NCBI GenBank assembly: GCA_014138095.1
Contig: JACGXE010000002.1
Location: forward strand, 310,001 to 374,000
Direction: 5' to 3'
DNA: 64,000 nucleotides
Source: Ochrobactrum sp. RH2CCR150
Lineage (GTDB): Bacteria > Pseudomonadota > Alphaproteobacteria > Rhizobiales > Rhizobiaceae
The position numbers were made by a program, and so were the translations under genes. The notes beneath the pieces were generated by a model. The model did no database searches. It was not told where the DNA came from and worked only from the letters and a program-made list of their open reading frames with translations. Of this stretch, positions 27,778-35,856 are shown in pieces (position 1 is the stretch's first letter; every line of letters starts with the position of its first letter).

Positions 27778-28430
27778 TCGACCTGCGTTCTCTCGCCAAT
27801 CCGGGGAGGCCGCTACAGGTCCTGTGTCTGGGCGCGCATTCGGACGATATCGAAATCGGCTGCGGGGGAACGCTCCTCAGCCTCATCGAAGCAGGAACGC
27901 CGATGCACATCGAATGGTGTGTGCTGTCCGGCAATGAAGAACGGCGCGTCGAGGCGGAGGCTTCGGCGCGCGATTTTCTGCGCGGTACGGAAAATCCGGG
28001 TATCCGTCTTGCGATGTTCGAGGATAGCTACTTTCCGGCGCAGATGCGCGAGATCAAGGCATGGCTTATCGAGCAGCGCAGTCGCCAGACGCCGGATATC
28101 GTATTCACCCACCGGCAGGGCGATGCACATCAGGATCATCGCACGCTCAACGAGCTGACTTGGAATCTCTTCCGCGACCAACTGATCCTCGAATATGAAA
28201 TACCAAAATGGGATGGCGATCTCGGCCAGCCCAATGCCTACTCAGCGCTTTCGGCTGCGATCCTGGAGCACAAGGTCGAGCTTCTGATGAAACATTTCGG
28301 CACGCAGCGCTCGAAAGACTGGTTCGATCCCGAGACCTTTCGCGGTCTCGCGCGATTGCGCGGCATGGAATGTCGCGCGCCGGAGACCTATGCCGAAGCC
28401 TTCCATATGCGCAAGCTGCGACTGTTTTAG
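27774..28430 (+). CDS. PIG-L/LmbE family deacetylase
   Basis: 218-aa zinc-dependent N-deacetylase fold. Signature AHSDDIEIGCGGTL (H22, D24, D25) near the N-terminus and a second metal segment HRQGDAHQDHRTLNEL. Enzymes of this family remove N-acetyl groups from amino sugars or related conjugates. Its 4-nt overlap with the nucleotidyltransferase gene suggests action on the same sugar nucleotide or product. Last gene of the polysaccharide region; the sRNA locus on the opposite strand begins 15 nt later. Confidence 0.85.
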   Translation: MIDLRSLANPGRPLQVLCLGAHSDDIEIGCGGTLLSLIEAGTPMHIEWCVLSGNEERRVEAEASARDFLRGTENPGIRLAMFEDSYFPAQMREIKAWLIEQRSRQTPDIVFTHRQGDAHQDHRTLNELTWNLFRDQLILEYEIPKWDGDLGQPNAYSALSAAILEHKVELLMKHFGTQRSKDWFDPETFRGLARLRGMECRAPETYAEAFHMRKLRLF

Positions 28431-28445
28431 CTATGTCTGGAGATA

Positions 28446-28569
28446 CGAAAAAGCCCGTTGCGCTGGGAGGAGGAGTGCGCAACGGGCTGATTGGTAAAGC
28501 GCGATTGGGAGGAGGAGTATCGCGCTTCGTGTCCGGTTTCTGGGAGGAGGAGTGAAACCGAACAATTCG
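28446..28569 (-). ncRNA. Cuckoo/alpha-r14-like small RNA locus, copy 1
   Basis: Three tandem hairpins read on the minus strand, each presenting the identical 13-nt loop ACTCCTCCTCCCA. Stems: 7 bp at 28534-28540/28554-28560, 9 bp at 28497-28505/28519-28527, 12 bp at 28452-28463/28477-28488. The last stem is followed by TTTTT and so is a Rho-independent terminator whose loop is the motif itself. CCUCCUCCC in loops is the hallmark of cuckoo (CcsR, alpha-r14) sRNAs, an anti-Shine-Dalgarno sequence. A 40-nt stretch around the middle hairpin is identical to the second locus at 51.9 kb. No protein-coding frame is evident. Confidence 0.85.
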
Positions 28570-28600
28570 AAAATAGGTGCGGAGTCAGGTGTTTACAAGG
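28570..28600 (-). promoter_or_regulatory. RpoH-type promoter candidate for sRNA copy 1
   Basis: On the minus strand: CCTTG, 18 nt, CCTATTTT, ending just before the first hairpin. The same arrangement with the same spacing lies before the second sRNA locus. CTTG with a CYTAT-type -10 matches alphaproteobacterial RpoH promoters, and cuckoo RNAs of Rhodobacter are RpoH-controlled. Confidence 0.6.
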
Positions 28601-28648
28601 GAACATCCTGCACGGCAGCTATGCAAATTTTAAAGGGCTAAAAAAGAA

Positions 28649-28682
28649 ACCGCCCCGCAGCGGTCTAGCGCGCTGGGGCGGT
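28649..28682 (-). terminator. Rho-independent terminator, possibly of a separate small RNA
   Basis: Stem ACCGCCCC/GGGGCGGT with an 18-nt loop, followed on the minus strand by TTTCTTTTTT. Directly upstream (28684-28722) is a second structure, ACTCCCTC/GAGGGAGT enclosing CTCC/GGAG, so a short transcript of about 80 nt may end here. No gene on this strand obviously uses it. A similar GC hairpin lies at the same relative place in the second sRNA locus. Confidence 0.6.
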
Positions 28683-28722
28683 CACTCCCTCCTCCAAGTG
28701 GAGCACACAATAATGAGGGAGT

Positions 28723-29735
28723 TTCCAAAAGCAAGCCCCTAACAAAACTCTATAAATTTCAGAAAATACTGAAATCCATGAAGCTAATAGAGCAGATGGC
28801 ATATGTTCTGCGGATGGCTGGCCTTGTCTCGACTGACTTGCCGGAAGTCCATGCAAAAATCACGACTGTCTGCCCAGCAAAAGACCTTCCTAATATTTGA
28901 TATAATTTGTGGACTACCTAATTGTTGCGAGGCCGCGTGGAATGGTCGTGACCATGCAATGCGGGTGACAGTTGTGAATTTCGGTCGCGGTCACGCTGTT
29001 TTTTGCAATTGCCATTTCCATTTTGGAACAGGTGTGATTATGTGCGATCGCATCAGCCGAAGGAATCAAAAGCTTGAATTCCTCTCTTCCGATATGCTGA
29101 AGCGGCTGAATTTTAGATGGCCCTTTAAAAAACTGCCGTTGAGGCCGGGTTTTAGAAAACCCCTGTGATCTCGGATATTTAGTCGGGAAGTCACCCCAAT
29201 TAATTGGGTGAATTATCTGCTTTGATCACGCAATCTTTCACGCTGGAACCCTTTGTTGGTTTTAGAATCGGTCTTTACCCGCCATTTTTTCCCTGCGTGC
29301 ACTCCTGAGAGCTCGCCCGCCTCGCGCCCCTAAGCCCCCCGCCCAAACGCGAGGCGGTTCCTTGTTTAGGAACCACTGATTTTCCCCGAAAATACAACTA
29401 AGCAATCTTGCCGGAATCAGTTGGCTTTATTCCGTCTCTCTGCCGTTGCGATGCGCGCGGTCTCGGTTTTGGATAAAAACCGCAGTCACGTATTAAGACT
29501 TAACGCAGCGTCAGATTTGATTGGGATTTAAGCGTAAATCTGAAGCGCTTTCTTCTGTGGAAGACGCCGAATAGCCCGGCTGACGCCCTATTCTTCGGCT
29601 ACCCTCAAGTCAGTTGAGTCGATTGGCGCTTGAAGCGCGCCACAGCTCTGAATGCATGCAGCACGGGGTCCGGCTTCATGCTTGCGCGTCTTCGCCTCGT
29701 TGGCGGGTGCGCATGGGCAGGACGCCAGCCAAAAA
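28723..29735. other. About 1 kb without a recognisable gene
   Basis: AT-richer than its flanks, especially 28740-29250. It contains a palindrome CCCAATTAATTGGG at 29195-29208, a stem CCGCCTCGCG/CGCGAGGCGG at 29317-29357 followed by GGTTCC/GGAACC (29356-29374), and GATTTA/TAAATC at about 29527. Open frames here (for example 28803-29168) lack ribosome sites and resemble no family. Confidence 0.5.
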
Positions 29736-29751
29736 TTAACCATCTGTTAAC
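29736..29751 (+). promoter_or_regulatory. CtrA box upstream of minC
   Basis: TTAACCATCTGTTAAC is a perfect TTAA-N7-TTAAC site for the cell-cycle regulator CtrA, 40 nt before the minC ATG. minC is a known CtrA target in Brucella, so cell-cycle control of the division inhibitor is likely. Confidence 0.8.
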
Positions 29752-29791
29752 CATTCCGCATATAGATCGAGTAAACCGTTTTTTAACCAAG

Positions 29792-30526
29792 ATGAATCAA
29801 GTGCTAACACAATCCCGTCCGATCCGTTTGAAAGGGCGCTCCTTTCTTGCGCTGGTGCTCTCGCCTGAATTGCCGCTGGATGGCTGGCTCGACAGGCTGG
29901 ATGACCTTGCCGCGCGCTCGGCGGGGTTCTTCCTGAATCGTCCGGTCGTGCTCGATCTTGAGAATCTTGTTATCGAACGGATGCAGCTGGTTCAGCTACT
30001 GGAAGATCTTGCAGGTCGCGGTGTCTGGATCACGGGTTTTGAAAATGCACGTCCTTCGCTGCTCGGGCCTGGCATGCCGCCAGCTTTGCGTGGCGGGCAG
30101 GTGGCAGCGGATTTCAATCCCGAGGTGAGCGAGCCTGCAGCGCCTTCAAAGCCGGTTGCGGCAGCCGCGCCTGCCAATGTGCAGCTGGTCAAGGCCGTGC
30201 CTTCGATGGTGGTGACGGAGCCTGTGCGCTCTGGCCAGTCCATCTATTTCCCGGACGGCGATGTCACCGTGGTGGGTTCTGTGGCTTCCGGCGCTGAAGT
30301 GGTCGCGGGCGGTTCCATCCACGTCTATGGCGCGCTGCGCGGTCGTGCGATGGCCGGTACGGCGGGCAATTCCAATGCGCGCATTTTTTGCCGCAAAATG
30401 GAAGCCGAACTCGTTGCGATCGACGGCCTCTACAAGACGGCTGAAGACATGGAGGCCAGATTGCGCGGGCAGGCGGTGCAGCTGTGGCTCGATGGTGATT
30501 ACATGATGGCCGAAACGCTCGGCTGA
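29792..30526 (+). CDS. minC: Septum site-determining protein MinC
   Basis: 244-aa division inhibitor that blocks FtsZ ring formation away from midcell. The N-terminal domain (RLKGRSFLALVLSPELPLDG) is followed by an Ala/Pro linker (about 115-140) and the C-terminal beta-helix domain (DGDVTVVGSVASGAEVVAGG, IHVYGALRGRAMAG, ARIFCRKMEAELVAI) that binds MinD and FtsZ. Start ATG 29792 gives the family length, although no strong ribosome site precedes it. First gene of minCDE, behind the CtrA box. Confidence 0.95.
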   Translation: MNQVLTQSRPIRLKGRSFLALVLSPELPLDGWLDRLDDLAARSAGFFLNRPVVLDLENLVIERMQLVQLLEDLAGRGVWITGFENARPSLLGPGMPPALRGGQVAADFNPEVSEPAAPSKPVAAAAPANVQLVKAVPSMVVTEPVRSGQSIYFPDGDVTVVGSVASGAEVVAGGSIHVYGALRGRAMAGTAGNSNARIFCRKMEAELVAIDGLYKTAEDMEARLRGQAVQLWLDGDYMMAETLG

Positions 30527-30605
30527 TCGATTTGTTGAAAAGAAATCATGCCCGGTTGGGCGGGCAATACTCTCATAAGGCGTGCGGGAGCTACAGGAGA
30601 CCAAT

Positions 30606-31421
30606 ATGGCAAAAGTAATTGTTGTAACTTCCGGCAAGGGTGGCGTTGGCAAAACGACATCCACTGCAGCCATCGGCGCCGCTCTTGCGCAGCGCGGCGA
30701 AAAGACTGTCGTTATCGACTTCGATGTCGGTTTGCGTAATCTCGATCTGGTGATGGGTGCCGAACGCCGCGTGGTGTTCGATCTGGTGAACGTGATTCAG
30801 GGCGATGCGAAGCTGCCTCAGGCGCTCATTCGCGACAAGCGTCTCGATACCCTGTATCTGCTGCCTGCCTCCCAGACCCGCGACAAGGATAATCTCACGA
30901 CCGACGGCGTTGACCGCGTGATCGAAGACCTCAAGAAGGAATTCGACTGGATCATCTGCGACAGCCCGGCTGGCATCGAGCGCGGCGCGACTCTCGCCAT
31001 GCGCCATGCCGATATGGCCGTTGTGGTGACCAATCCGGAAGTGTCGTCGGTGCGCGATTCAGACCGCATTATCGGCCTTCTCGACGCCAAGACTCTCAAG
31101 GCCGAACGCGGCGAACGGGTAGAAAAACATCTTCTGCTGACCCGTTACGACCCGATCCGGGCCGAACGTGGCGACATGCTGAAAGTCGAAGACGTTCTTG
31201 AAATCCTGTCTATCCCGCTTCTGGGCATCATCCCTGAAAGCCAGGATGTGCTGCGCGCATCCAATATCGGCTCTCCAGTGACGCTTGCCGACCAGCGCAG
31301 TGCGCCGGCTCTGGCCTATCTGGATGCAGCACGCCGTCTGGCGGGCGAAGAAGTGCCAATGACTGTCCCATCCGAAAAGCGCAGCCTTCTGGGCAAAATT
31401 TTCGGAAGGAGAGCGGCATGA
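30606..31421 (+). CDS. minD: Septum site-determining ATPase MinD
   Basis: 271-aa membrane-cycling ParA/MinD ATPase. Deviant Walker [17 protein letters not shown] with both signature lysines, [13 protein letters not shown], Walker [12 protein letters not shown], and a C-terminal amphipathic membrane-targeting helix ([10 protein letters not shown]). It recruits MinC to the membrane and is released by MinE. AGGAGA lies 5 nt before ATG. It overlaps minE by 4 nt. Confidence 0.97.
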   Translation: MAKVIVVTSGKGGVGKTTSTAAIGAALAQRGEKTVVIDFDVGLRNLDLVMGAERRVVFDLVNVIQGDAKLPQALIRDKRLDTLYLLPASQTRDKDNLTTDGVDRVIEDLKKEFDWIICDSPAGIERGATLAMRHADMAVVVTNPEVSSVRDSDRIIGLLDAKTLKAERGERVEKHLLLTRYDPIRAERGDMLKVEDVLEILSIPLLGIIPESQDVLRASNIGSPVTLADQRSAPALAYLDAARRLAGEEVPMTVPSEKRSLLGKIFGRRAA

Positions 31422-31681
31422 GCCTATTTCGATTCTTCACCAAGCAGGCTTCCGCGCCCATGGCGCGCGAACGTCTGCAAGTTTTGCTGGCGCATGAGCG
31501 AGCGTCCGAGGGACATTCCGATCTTGTGGCGGTGCTGAGGGAAGAAATTCTGGCGGTGATCGCCAAACATATCCAGATCGATCGCGACAAGGTCAGCGTG
31601 AAGATGGATCGGGGAGATCAGATGTCGACACTGGAAGTCGATATCGAACTTCCCTTGAAGAAAAAGGTGCGGGCAGCCTGA
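31418..31681 (+). CDS. minE: Cell division topological specificity factor MinE
   Basis: 87 aa, usual size. N-terminal membrane and MinD-contact segment [10 protein letters not shown], then [14 protein letters not shown] and the topological domain with [17 protein letters not shown]. It drives MinD ATP hydrolysis and pole-to-pole movement. Start overlaps the minD stop (ATGA), so the two are coupled. Confidence 0.96.
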   Translation: MSLFRFFTKQASAPMARERLQVLLAHERASEGHSDLVAVLREEILAVIAKHIQIDRDKVSVKMDRGDQMSTLEVDIELPLKKKVRAA

Positions 31682-31760
31682 TCTTCAAAGCATTTCCGGC
31701 AAATCGTGTCTGGAAGTGCCTCAATACAACGTGCGGGGGCGATAATGGAGGGATATTTCC

Positions 31761-31931
31761 ATGAACCGCGGCACACTTCTTATCCGTCTGAAAGAGCTTC
31801 AGGAACTGCCAAAGTTTCAGAAGCGCGATATCTGTACGGTAAGCGCCTTTCTACCTCTCGAAGCTCTGGCTGAACATGTCAGGGTGTGCGAGGAGGCAGC
31901 AGGCGTTGCGCAAACGGGGCAGGATCATTGA
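31761..31931 (+). CDS. Small hypothetical protein (56 aa) downstream of minE
   Basis: Short frame beginning MNRGTLLIRLKELQELPKFQ and ending AQTGQDH, with a strong GGAGGG ribosome site 8 nt before ATG and a terminator hairpin overlapping its stop codon. It contains two cysteines and is mostly helical by composition. I do not recognise a family. The ribosome site, terminator and position 79 nt after minE make it a likely real gene, perhaps in the min transcript. Confidence 0.65.
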   Translation: MNRGTLLIRLKELQELPKFQKRDICTVSAFLPLEALAEHVRVCEEAAGVAQTGQDH

Positions 31932-31942
31932 TCCTGCCTTTT
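31918..31942 (+). terminator. Rho-independent terminator
   Basis: GGCAGGAT/ATCCTGCC with loop CATTG, followed by TTTT. It overlaps the stop codon of the 56-aa ORF and probably ends the min operon transcript. Confidence 0.8.
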
Positions 31943-31962
31943 CCATTTGGCTCACGTCTTCA

Positions 31963-32046
31963 TCACGGCACGGCAAAGTGCGTCTGCAAGTAGCAGCCGA
32001 GAAGAAGAAGGACGGCCGCAGCCGCGATGAGAGCCAAGATTTTCAT
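31963..32046 (-). CDS. Possible 27-aa single-span membrane or lipoprotein-like peptide
   Basis: Frame starting MKILALIAAAAVLLLLGCYL: one hydrophobic helix ending LLGC, which looks like a lipobox or a simple membrane peptide. It lies just downstream of the LysR gene on the same strand. The ribosome site is weak. Could be a chance frame. Confidence 0.3.
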   Translation of the reverse strand: MKILALIAAAAVLLLLGCYLQTHFAVP

Positions 32047-32122
32047 AAAATAGCATTCGCTCAATCTCCGCTCACGTTCAATAAAACTGATGGTGATCGA
32101 AGGGGAGCGGTCTGGGAATGGA

Positions 32123-33031
32123 TCAGGCGGCGTTCTGAAGCAGCTCGCGCCGCGCTGTCGCAACAACCTGCTGCGTTAAATCCGACAGCCGGTCTGCCGC
32201 GAGGCGATTGACCTGCCAATAGAGCGACACGTCGAGCGGTGTGCCGGGTACAAGCTCGACCAGCTTACCGGACGCAAGGTGGTCCTTCACCAGCACGAAG
32301 GGGTTCACGCCCCAGCCCATGCCGTCAAGGCTCGCTTCAACGAACCCTTGGGTGGAGGGCAACCAGTGGGTCGGACAATTGATGTCCGCCTTCAGGTTTT
32401 CCTTGATCCAGCGGTCCTGTAGCCGGTCTTTCTGGTTGAAGGTCAGGGCAGGAGCGAAGGCCAGCGCCTCGCTTGTCACGCCGTTCGTGAAATATCGATC
32501 CATGAAGTCCGGCGATGCTGTCGCGTGGTATCGCAACGTGCCGAGCGGAACGATCCGGCACCCTTGAACCAGCTTTGCATGGGAGGTCACCGCAGCCAGT
32601 ACGCGCCCGCGCTGAAGCCATTCGGCGGTGTGGTCCTGATCGTCCACGGCGACATTGAGCAGGTGATCGGATCCTTTGGTAAAGGCGGAGATAGCTTTTA
32701 AAAACCAGGTGCCGAGACTGTCCGCATTGGTTGCGATGTTTAGTGTGACGCGTTGCTTGAGATCGTCTGCCCCGGCAAGGGCTGGCAGTTCTTCAAGCAA
32801 TTCGCGCTCCAGCATACCCACCTGTTCGATGTGGCGGCAAAGCCAGTCGCCTTTTTCTGTCGCAGTGCAAGGCGTGCCGCGCGAAATGAGCACTGTGCCG
32901 AGCCGCTCTTCCAAATGTTTTACCCGCTGCGATATCGCCGATGGCGTGACATTCAGGGCCCGGGCCGCTTTCTCGAAACTGCCGGTTTGTACCACCATGG
33001 CCACGGCGCGCAGTGCGGAATAATCGATCAT
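32123..33031 (-). CDS. LysR-type regulator, ArgP/LysG-like
   Basis: 302-aa LysR-type regulator that probably activates the divergent lysE gene when basic amino acids are present. Winged HTH at residues 3-60 (VQTGSFEKAARALNVTPSAI, SQRVKHLEERLG), then an effector domain with the ArgP-type stretch TNADSLGTWFLKAI. The divergent pairing with a LysE exporter is the classic ArgP-ArgO / LysG-LysE arrangement. Confidence 0.87.
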   Translation of the reverse strand: MIDYSALRAVAMVVQTGSFEKAARALNVTPSAISQRVKHLEERLGTVLISRGTPCTATEKGDWLCRHIEQVGMLERELLEELPALAGADDLKQRVTLNIATNADSLGTWFLKAISAFTKGSDHLLNVAVDDQDHTAEWLQRGRVLAAVTSHAKLVQGCRIVPLGTLRYHATASPDFMDRYFTNGVTSEALAFAPALTFNQKDRLQDRWIKENLKADINCPTHWLPSTQGFVEASLDGMGWGVNPFVLVKDHLASGKLVELVPGTPLDVSLYWQVNRLAADRLSDLTQQVVATARRELLQNAA

Positions 33032-33041
33032 TAGCTCGTCT

Positions 33042-33053
33042 TAATTTGAATTA
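33042..33053. promoter_or_regulatory. Candidate regulator site between the LysR and lysE genes
   Basis: TAATTTGAATTA is a near-perfect dyad (5 plus 5 bases) inside an AT-rich block, 11 nt before the LysR start and 110 nt before lysE. The position fits an ArgP-type autoregulatory and activation site; binding is inferred. Confidence 0.4.
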
Positions 33054-33162
33054 GTATCTTTAACTATATTAATCCAGATAAGGCGTATATCCAAGCGCTA
33101 CCGATCATTCGATATTGCGTGGCGTTCAGTAGGCCTGAGCCATGCTTCCGTAGCGAGCAGAA

Positions 33163-33771
33163 ATGAATTTTTCCGTTTATCTGACGGGCCTGACCATGGG
33201 CCTCAGTCTTATTGTAGCTATCGGCGCGCAGAACGCCTTCGTTTTGCGTCAGGGGCTGCGCGACGAGCATGTTTTCGCGGTCAGCCTTGTCTGTGCTGTG
33301 TCGGACGCGGTGCTGATCACGCTCGGGATCACGAGCTTTCAGAAGATCGCAGCGGCTCTGCCCGCCATTGATCCGATCATGCGTTATGGCGGAGCTGCCT
33401 TCCTGATATGGTATGGTGCGCGGAGCCTCTATTCGGCGATCACATCTTCTACTGCGCTTTCATCCGGTAATGGAAATGCGACGGGTTTGTGGAAGACAAT
33501 CGCCACCTGCCTCGCTCTCACCTGGCTCAACCCGCATGTCTATCTGGATACAGTTGTGCTGCTGGGCACGATATCCACCCAGTTTCCGGGTCTGGAGAAC
33601 GCATTTGCTTTGGGCGCGATTACCGCTTCGTTCGTCTTTTTCTTTTCGCTGGGATTTGGTGCGCGCTGGTTGCGTCCGGTCTTCGCCAGACCGTCGTCGT
33701 GGCGCGTACTGGAGGGCGTTATCGCTTTTGTGATGTGGGCAATCGCATGGAAGCTTCTGGCAGGGGCGTGA
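33163..33771 (+). CDS. LysE/ArgO family amino-acid exporter
   Basis: 202-aa inner-membrane exporter with about six hydrophobic segments. Family motifs: GLSLIVAIGAQNAFVLRQGL at residues about 13-32 and TCLALTWLNPHVYLDTVVLL mid-protein. It exports lysine and/or arginine. Start ATG at 33163. Convergent with the AraC gene, 21 nt apart. Confidence 0.9.
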   Translation: MNFSVYLTGLTMGLSLIVAIGAQNAFVLRQGLRDEHVFAVSLVCAVSDAVLITLGITSFQKIAAALPAIDPIMRYGGAAFLIWYGARSLYSAITSSTALSSGNGNATGLWKTIATCLALTWLNPHVYLDTVVLLGTISTQFPGLENAFALGAITASFVFFFSLGFGARWLRPVFARPSSWRVLEGVIAFVMWAIAWKLLAGA

Positions 33772-33792
33772 GCGCCAGTCATTGCAGATCAA

Positions 33793-34824
33793 TCAGGATT
33801 GCTCTTCCGGCTGACGCTGCTGAATGCGTTCGGAAACGTAAGTATGCAGCGTGAAGGATGTCGCCGGGTTGTGATCCGCCGATTTTGGGAAGCCCTTGAG
33901 GTCCTGCGGCGCGATGCCGAACCGCTCCTTGAAGAATTTGGTGAACTGGGCGCGATCGGAGAAGCCGCAGGCATAAGCGACTTCCTTCATGCTGAGCCGT
34001 CGCCCGCCGTCATTGATCAGGCGTCGATAGGCAAGATCAAGCCGTTTGTTACGAATTAGCTTGGTGACACCGCTGTCAGGTTCAAATGCGCGATAAAGAT
34101 GCGAATGCGACAGCTTGAACTGCTGCATAATGCTCTTTGGCGACAGGTTCGGATCGGCCAGATTTGCGTCGATATGGTCGAGCACGCGTTGGCGCAGCGG
34201 CAGGCTGACCGCCAGATACTCTTCCAATGTGAAAGCCTGCCGGTTGATGGCTGCTTTCAGCAGAACCATCAGGGATTCCTGAATTTCAGGATAATCATTC
34301 TGGTCGATCGTATCGATGATGCGGTCGAGCGTGAGAATGAAATTGAACAGGATTTTATTCGTTGCGACGTTGGAGGGAAGCACCAGACCGTGCAGGTTTT
34401 TGCCCGGGAAGGCCTTGTTGAGCTCCTTACGTGGAAGAGCGAGCGTTACGCGCGCGCCAGCATCCTTCTTGCTGGCCATCACCTGTGTCAGATCCATAAG
34501 GAATATGTCGCCGGGTTTCACATCAACATTTCTACCGTTGAAGTCCCTACGATAATCGCCTGCCAGAACGAGTTGAATGAGGTAAAGGTCGAGGTCCGTT
34601 CTCGCGATAATTTTCGGCGTCCGATCACAAAACTGATTGCTGAATGTGGTGTTGCCAACCACCATGTCGCCGAACAGGCGCGAGCGAACAGAACCGCTCA
34701 TGACCTTTTCACCGCGTTCCAGCGTTGGAGATACCTCATAAATGATGGACGATGTATCCCGCCAGAAGTCGTTGCGGTTTTTTTCGTCGACCATATCTGC
34801 CGATATATAATGGCCGCTCTTCAT
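33793..34824 (-). CDS. AraC family transcriptional regulator
   Basis: 343 aa: N-terminal sensor region of the AraC-binding-like type (DRTPKIIARTDLDLYLIQLV, VKPGDIFLMDLTQVM) and two C-terminal HTH motifs (SPKSIMQQFKLSHSHLYRAF, SMKEVAYACGFSDRAQFTKF followed by FKERFGIAP). The start ATG 34824 follows GGTGGGG; a GTG at 34833 is possible. Target unknown; the long AT-rich region upstream may be its regulatory zone. Confidence 0.85.
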   Translation of the reverse strand: MKSGHYISADMVDEKNRNDFWRDTSSIIYEVSPTLERGEKVMSGSVRSRLFGDMVVGNTTFSNQFCDRTPKIIARTDLDLYLIQLVLAGDYRRDFNGRNVDVKPGDIFLMDLTQVMASKKDAGARVTLALPRKELNKAFPGKNLHGLVLPSNVATNKILFNFILTLDRIIDTIDQNDYPEIQESLMVLLKAAINRQAFTLEEYLAVSLPLRQRVLDHIDANLADPNLSPKSIMQQFKLSHSHLYRAFEPDSGVTKLIRNKRLDLAYRRLINDGGRRLSMKEVAYACGFSDRAQFTKFFKERFGIAPQDLKGFPKSADHNPATSFTLHTYVSERIQQRQPEEQS

Positions 34825-34833
34825 GTGCCCCAC

Positions 34834-35443
34834 CCCCGACAGTTTTCAGCCGAAAACGCTGCGCCCGGGTGATCCCGCGCAAACGTGCCGCGTCAAACTC
34901 TGTCGTATTACCCCCTAGTCGAATCTGAATCTAACAAATTTGCCCCTCTAAACGCAATATGGGACAAAATCGCTTCATATTGGGGATACGAATGTATTGC
35001 TATCCGAATTATGCGAGCTATTTCTAATTAATCGGGTTCTCTATTGTAAGATATTGATAAAACATAGAATCGGTAAATTAAACCTGGGTATTTTCCGCAA
35101 GACTTTACATATTTATTCCTAATAAATGATCTTTATGGGTTTTGGCTCTGTGAAAATCGCGTTCTGAGATCGAATATTTCTTATTTTCGAGGTGTTTTCC
35201 CGGAAAAGGCGGTGAAATTATACAGTGAGTGCAATTCAGGATTGTCGAAATTTCATTCTGTTTGCGACAGAAAAAGTCGCATCTCGCTGACCTATCTTCG
35301 CAACTATCCCCTGAAAAAATTCAAAGGATGATGACGCTGCCGTCACCGAAAAAACAACGGCCCGTCACTGAGTGGGGGAAGCTTGAATGGAACGAAATCG
35401 CGTTCTCTTCCGCAATAAGCCGCTTGATCAGAAAGGATCAATA
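34834..35443. other. 610-bp AT-rich intergenic region
   Basis: Clearly lower GC than the rest of the window from about 34920 to 35300. It holds the divergent promoters of the AraC gene and the His-rich protein gene. A frame at 35229-35444 has no ribosome site or family. I see no RNA gene or strong hairpin. Confidence 0.5.
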
Positions 35444-35848
35444 ATGATCGCAAAGCGAAGAATGCAGTTGCTCTCCTGCATGGCCGTATTGGCACTTGCC
35501 GCGCCGATGCAGGTCGCGTTCGGCCATGACTGGGATCACGACCACTGGGGGCATCATGACCATGATTTCCCCCCATTTGGCCATGATCACGATTTCCCTC
35601 ACCATCACGACCATGCGGGTGCTGCGGTTGCCGCTGGCATCCTTGGTCTGGCTATTGCTGCCGCCGTTGCCGACAATGGCAGCAACCGTCCCCACGACGT
35701 TTATGCTCCACAGCCGCAACCTTATTATGCGCCGCCTCCACCTTATCGTCTGAGCCAGGGTATCACCTGTTACCCGGCGCAGCGGGCCTGTTACCTTCCC
35801 AACGGGCATTATGCGGGCATCACGACCCATTCGCAGTTCGGCAATTAG
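35444..35848 (+). CDS. Secreted His/Asp-rich small protein
   Basis: 134 aa. Signal peptide (LLSCMAVLALAAPMQVAFG), then a dense HxD/HH run at residues about 28-58 (DWDHDHWGHHDHDFPP, GHDHDFPHHHDHAG), a small-residue hydrophobic span (AAVAAGILGLAIAAAV), a Pro/Tyr-rich linker and a C-terminal GITCYPAQRACYLPNGHYAG, a motif found in small secreted Rhizobiales proteins. The His-rich part suggests binding of Zn, Ni or Cu in the periplasm (inference). Start ATG 35444 after AAGGA. Paired with the next gene, 8 nt apart. Confidence 0.8.
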   Translation: MIAKRRMQLLSCMAVLALAAPMQVAFGHDWDHDHWGHHDHDFPPFGHDHDFPHHHDHAGAAVAAGILGLAIAAAVADNGSNRPHDVYAPQPQPYYAPPPPYRLSQGITCYPAQRACYLPNGHYAGITTHSQFGN

Positions 35849-35856
35849 GATAGATT

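Noticed and set aside
28465..28553. Regularly spaced identical 13-nt GGGAGGAGGAGT units as a CRISPR array
   Set aside because: Units are too short, each is flanked by its own self-complementary stem, spacing is not spacer-like, no cas genes are near, and the same set recurs at 51.9 kb.
28803..29168. 121-codon frame in the 1-kb intergenic region
   Set aside because: No ribosome site, AT-rich surroundings and no family resemblance.
31963..32166. 67-codon reverse frame upstream part of the small membrane peptide
   Set aside because: Residues before the internal ATG at 32046 overlap the LysR gene end and do not look like protein; only the 27-aa tail was kept, at low confidence.
35229..35444. 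71-codon frame upstream of the His-rich protein gene
   Set aside because: No signal or family; it lies in the likely promoter region.
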